From Nemertoderma westbladi (taxonomy: Eukaryota > Xenacoelomorpha > Nemertodermatida > Nemertodermatidae): a stretch of DNA of 29,104 bases. Every line of letters starts with the position of its first letter. The stretch's first letter is position 1. Below, piece after piece: positions 26,301 to 29,104 of the stretch. Under the pieces are notes generated by a model that did not search any database, was not told where the DNA came from, and saw only the letters and a program-made list of their open reading frames with translations. The position numbers were made by a program, and so were the translations under genes. The DNA lies in contig JAUCBJ010004627.1 in NCBI GenBank assembly GCA_032718475.1, positions 1-29,104 on the forward strand, given 5' to 3'.

Positions 26301-27164
26301 TGTTAATACATTCTCTGTAAGTCCATATTGTTGTCAGGAATTACATTACGAATTAATAGATAATTATTAAGAGCGCTCTTAATAATTATCTAGAGCCCCC
26401 TAGATAATTCGTGATTTGTTTGGTGGGACTGATTTGGAGGGAACTTCAAATGCATAAATCAGGTAACGGTTTAGGGTGTTACCGGCACACTAATTACTTA
26501 TAAATCTGTTACAGCAACTATTTTTACTTTCTTTTTTTTCTTTAGTATAAGTGCAATTAACAGTATATTAGAAACTGTCTAACCATAACATTACCCAATA
26601 GTGCAATTAACTCTATGTACAAATCTGCCGCCCACTGTTCTTCTAATTAAGCCAAGTATTGCCCGCACTAGCTATGCTATTTGGGTGTACTTCGCTTAAC
26701 TCTAGCTATTCCTGTTTATCTTGTGCGTGTACTGTATCTATAGAGTCTTATTGTGTGTGTATAATAAGCTGTGTGTGTGTTGTGTATCCAATTGTTCGCC
26801 TCAGTTGTATATCTCGTACCCAACTAATATTTCCGTAAGTTTCATACATAATGATCTCTCCATTCCATAACACTGGTTTAATTATGTCTATTGTCGTAAA
26901 TACTCCTATTTTAATTTGTATCTCATGCAGTAATCTAGACATTTATAAGAGCTACATTAAATTGAATTGAATTAGTTCACCGGTGTATATAAAATAGATG
27001 AGATCAGGCATTTTGAACTTCCCGCTAAATCAGTTCAACCAATCAAATCACAAATGATCTAGTGCGCTCTTATTTATTAATAAGTGCGCTCTTAATAATT
27101 ATTAAGTGCGCTCTTTATAATGCTCTAAATAATTTTTTTTTAAAATGTCCCTTTAGTGGCTCCG
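26301..27164. other. Gene-free intronic sequence with a palindrome and a GT tract
   Basis: A perfect 34 bp palindrome is centred on GAGCGCTC (26358-26391). A (GT)n stretch lies at ~26751-26786. TGCGCTCTTAATAATTATTA and relatives occur at 27063-27118, resembling the palindrome. No gene. Confidence 0.6.
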
Positions 27165-27327
27165 TATATAGGCGATATTTTACAGCATATAAAATTACCA
27201 GTTAGAACAAATAAAAAAAGCACGGGTTAGTGTAGCTGATTTGCCAAATCCCGGTGATGCAAAAATGTAACTAAATAATCTTATTTGTTCTACTGGCAAT
27301 TTTATGTACTGTAAAATATCGCCTATA
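27165..27327. mobile_element. ~160 bp foldback MITE
   Basis: Arms of ~48 bp: TATAGGCGATATTTTACAG opens and CTGTAAAATATCGCCTATA closes, continuing with AGAACAAATAA inside. The centre holds a smaller CGGGTT/AATCCCG hairpin. Flanking TA fits a Tc1/mariner-type target, but the TA could belong to the ends. Confidence 0.75.
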
Positions 27328-27642
27328 TTTGAAAAAGATAAAAAGAGAATTATCGACAGCTTATAAAATTAGAAACATTATTGAAATGATTGAACGTCAG
27401 TTGTTGTTCTAAAGCCCACAATTCTTTATTGCGTACAACTGGTTCTCACACCTAGGCCCTACAGTTATATTTTAGTTTTTTAATTAATGTTGTATTATAT
27501 ACATTATATATATACATTACAGGACATTATATATATGCATATATTTACTTTACATTTTCAGGGTGACAGTTGTGTTCTAAACAAAACAGAGTGCAGTTTT
27601 ATACTGCTGTTTGTGAAACTCGTCTTTATATTGGTATTCTAG
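27328..27642. other. Intron 3' end, no gene
   Basis: AT-rich with a TATATACATTA cluster near 27500-27545. Ends in the acceptor TTGGTATTCTAG. Confidence 0.6.
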
Positions 27643-27861
27643 GCGTTGGAACTTAACCCGTTAAATAACGACCCTGGATTCGATCGTTGGGCACAAATAT
27701 CGATAAATATCTTGGATGTAAACGAATTCCCAACCCGTTTCAGTGAAGCTTCATTCAGTGGAAGTATTCCAGAAAATTCACAGATAGGAACTGCGCTTAT
27801 TGATGGAAACACAAAACGGACATTGGTGCTTCCACTAACAGACAACGACAAGCAAATGGCT
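27643..27861 (+). CDS. Cadherin-repeat exon (exon 3)
   Basis: Phase 0 at both ends, 73 codons. It completes one cadherin repeat (ALELN...WAQISINILDVNEFP, with DVNEFP the calcium-linker motif) and opens the next (FSEASFSGSIPENSQIGTAL, with PENS; then LPLTDND near the end). Acceptor CTAG (27639-27642), donor GTAAGT at 27862. Extracellular part of the adhesion protein. Confidence 0.85.
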
Positions 27862-28215
27862 GTAAGTTGTAGTTTGAGATACGTAATCCTTTTTTCAAAC
27901 TAAATGATCATACTGTATGTATAATTCTTTGTATGCTGCCCTTGTGCGTGAATTCAATTTCTGTCAAATCTTATGGTTAGATGGTTTAGAAAGATAAAAT
28001 GTCCTGGACAAAATTAAGTTGTGTCATTTACTGGAAACATTAATACATGTATTAGTATGTTTCTTGTATGTTTCTTAGAGAGGAAATGGATTGTCAAAAG
28101 GTACACAAATTTAATCTTTAAGGGAATATCATTGAATGTGATGCAATTGGTATTTATTATATTATTTGCGACTTCCTGCGATAATATATATTTGCTATCT
28201 CGAATCTACTTCCAG

Positions 28216-28353
28216 AACGAAGTTCCCTCTAGAAGCTATTCTTTAACGCCTACAAACGCCCCCTTTACTGCTACTGAAGTTAATGGCGGTGTACTTCTCA
28301 CACTGTCCGAAAGTCTAGACAAAGAGACGTCTCCTGATCCATTCATGATAAAG
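28216..28353 (+). CDS. Cadherin-repeat exon (exon 4)
   Basis: Phase 0, 46 codons, from NEVPSRSYSL through FTATEVNGGVLLTL to SLDKE (the LDRE position) and ending DPFMIK. Acceptor CTACTTCCAG, donor AAG|GTAAAC. It splits the repeat at the same place (..IK|V) as exon 2 does (..VK|A). Confidence 0.85.
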
Positions 28354-28691
28354 GTAAACTGAATTCAATGGCGTAATATGGTCGGAAATAGAAAACGTGT
28401 GTTTATTGGGTTTACAAAAAGAAATAATTAAAGAGAAAAGGAGCAATAAGGAAACCGGAATCCAATTTGCGCTGGAGATTTACTTATTTCACTTGCGATC
28501 AATTTACTCTATTGTCTGTGTAAACAATACTATATATGTATATCATAGTATATAATATATTCTATAATATCTATTTAGTTTCTTAGGATTATATTTCATT
28601 CGCTAAAAATGATTACTGGTATCCATGATTATCAGAATTTTCACCACAAACACCATACTAAGTTTTCAATAAGTTTTTATGGGTATCGTAG
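28354..28691 (+). other. Cadherin intron
   Basis: 338 bp, AT-rich, from GTAAAC to GTATCGTAG. Nothing else seen. Confidence 0.75.
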
Positions 28692-28856
28692 GTAACGGTC
28701 ACTGATGGACAAGGGCGAACCGCATCAACCGATGTTTTAATCACAGTGACAGACATAAACGAAACTCCGCCGAGGTTCACACCAGACACCGGGCGGTATT
28801 CCGCCTCGGTTTCCCTGTCTACCGATGGTGTACCCAGTCAGTCTGATGTAGTCAAG
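28692..28856 (+). CDS. Cadherin-repeat exon (exon 5)
   Basis: Phase 0, 55 codons: VTVTDGQGRTASTDVLITV, then the linker TDINETPPRF, then the next repeat GRYSASVSL...SDVVK. Donor AAG|GTTAGT. The DxNE linker supports calcium-dependent cadherin repeats. Confidence 0.88.
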
Positions 28857-29013
28857 GTTAGTCACAAATCTGTTTCAGAACTACACTGTAATATAGTGAA
28901 ATATTTACATCATGTGATGTACAATGTATACCCCCTATTCTGCAAAAAATTAGATATCTTGACTTCTTACTGGGTGAGACAGAAATTACTTCGCTTTAAC
29001 TTTCAATCTTTAG

Positions 29014-29104
29014 CTAAAAGTAGTAAAAGGTTTCTCCGTCGATATTGCATCAGTCGCCCAGCAGCTTTTCAAGCTTATTGTGTTTATTGATACCGATGGA
29101 AAGA
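29014..29104 (+). CDS. Cadherin-repeat exon (exon 6, cut by the window end)
   Basis: After the pyrimidine-rich acceptor TTTCAATCTTTAG the phase 0 frame reads LKVVKGFSVDIASVAQ, then LIVFIDTDGK. DTDG at the end is the usual A-x-D-x-D/G step of a cadherin repeat. Other acceptors nearby (29023, 29029) give a stop or a non-cadherin frame. Less certain than the other exons. Confidence 0.6.

Larger units (their letters stand above)
897..27642 (+). other. 26.7 kb cadherin intron packed with mobile elements and one nested gene
   Basis: Exon 2 (ends 896) and exon 3 (starts 27643) join in phase 0 and together complete one cadherin repeat. No other cadherin-like exon is visible between them on the + strand. 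Everything between, including the dehydrogenase gene, the LINEs, the gypsy element and the hAT element, therefore lies in one intron. The acceptor is TTGGTATTCTAG, with a modest pyrimidine tract. An RT-PCR product across the junction would settle it. Confidence 0.7.

Noticed and set aside
29030-29104. Alternative start of exon 6 at 29030
   Set aside because: The frame (VSPSILHQ...) has no cadherin character, whereas the acceptor at 29013 has a better pyrimidine tract and a cadherin-like frame.

Overview
The window is animal nuclear DNA, AT-rich and dense in repeats. I read most of it as one very long intron of a cadherin-superfamily gene on the + strand. The organism is probably an invertebrate, perhaps marine. 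The reasons are extracellular cadherin repeats cut into short spliced exons, a secreted sorbosone-dehydrogenase-like gene, a Ty3/gypsy element, early-branching and CR1-like LINEs, hAT-type elements, and a hammerhead ribozyme repeat. I cannot name the species.

Host gene. Exons lie at about 172-344, 745-896, 27643-27861, 28216-28353, 28692-28856 and from 29014 past the window end. The 345-744 intron is phase 1 and all later junctions are phase 0. Reading from exon 2 straight into exon 3 rebuilds a normal cadherin repeat (FYVK then ALEL, leading to the linker DVNEFP), so 897-27642 is a 26.7 kb intron. Exon 1 reads as a cadherin repeat only if two +1 shifts are allowed.

Intron, left part (0.9-12.5 kb). 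It holds two inverted copies of a repeat family, one carrying seven ~147 bp monomers. There is also a ~0.8 kb foldback element and a dispersed repeat at ~4.7-5.1 kb. A palindromic TAG/CTA minisatellite at 7.2-10.6 kb is interrupted by a 5'-truncated retroelement with an intact 632-codon RT/nuclease ORF. A 123 bp hairpin repeat occurs three times, and a 226 bp MITE has its 8 bp target duplication.

Intron, middle. An intronless, secreted glucose/sorbosone-dehydrogenase-like gene (12502-13938) is nested on the same strand. It is followed by a decayed CR1/jockey-like RT relic split by a MITE.

Intron, right part (16.4-26.1 kb). This is a nest of insertions. A hAT-type element, with imperfect CAGTGCCGGATT ends and the 8 bp duplication GCCCCAAC, encloses a LINE. 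The LINE is broken by (a) a ~660 bp retrozyme or Penelope-like insertion carrying a tRNA-like segment and an apparently intact type I hammerhead ribozyme, and (b) a young 5.7 kb Ty3/gypsy element. The gypsy element has 194 bp LTRs, TSD GATCA, PBS, PPT, a -1 frameshift site, a 643 bp tandem duplication in pol and a lost RT catalytic Asp. An uninterrupted relative of the hAT target lies in the same intron at ~4.8-5.06 kb, acting as an internal empty site. The intron ends with a 34 bp palindrome and a short foldback MITE before exon 3.
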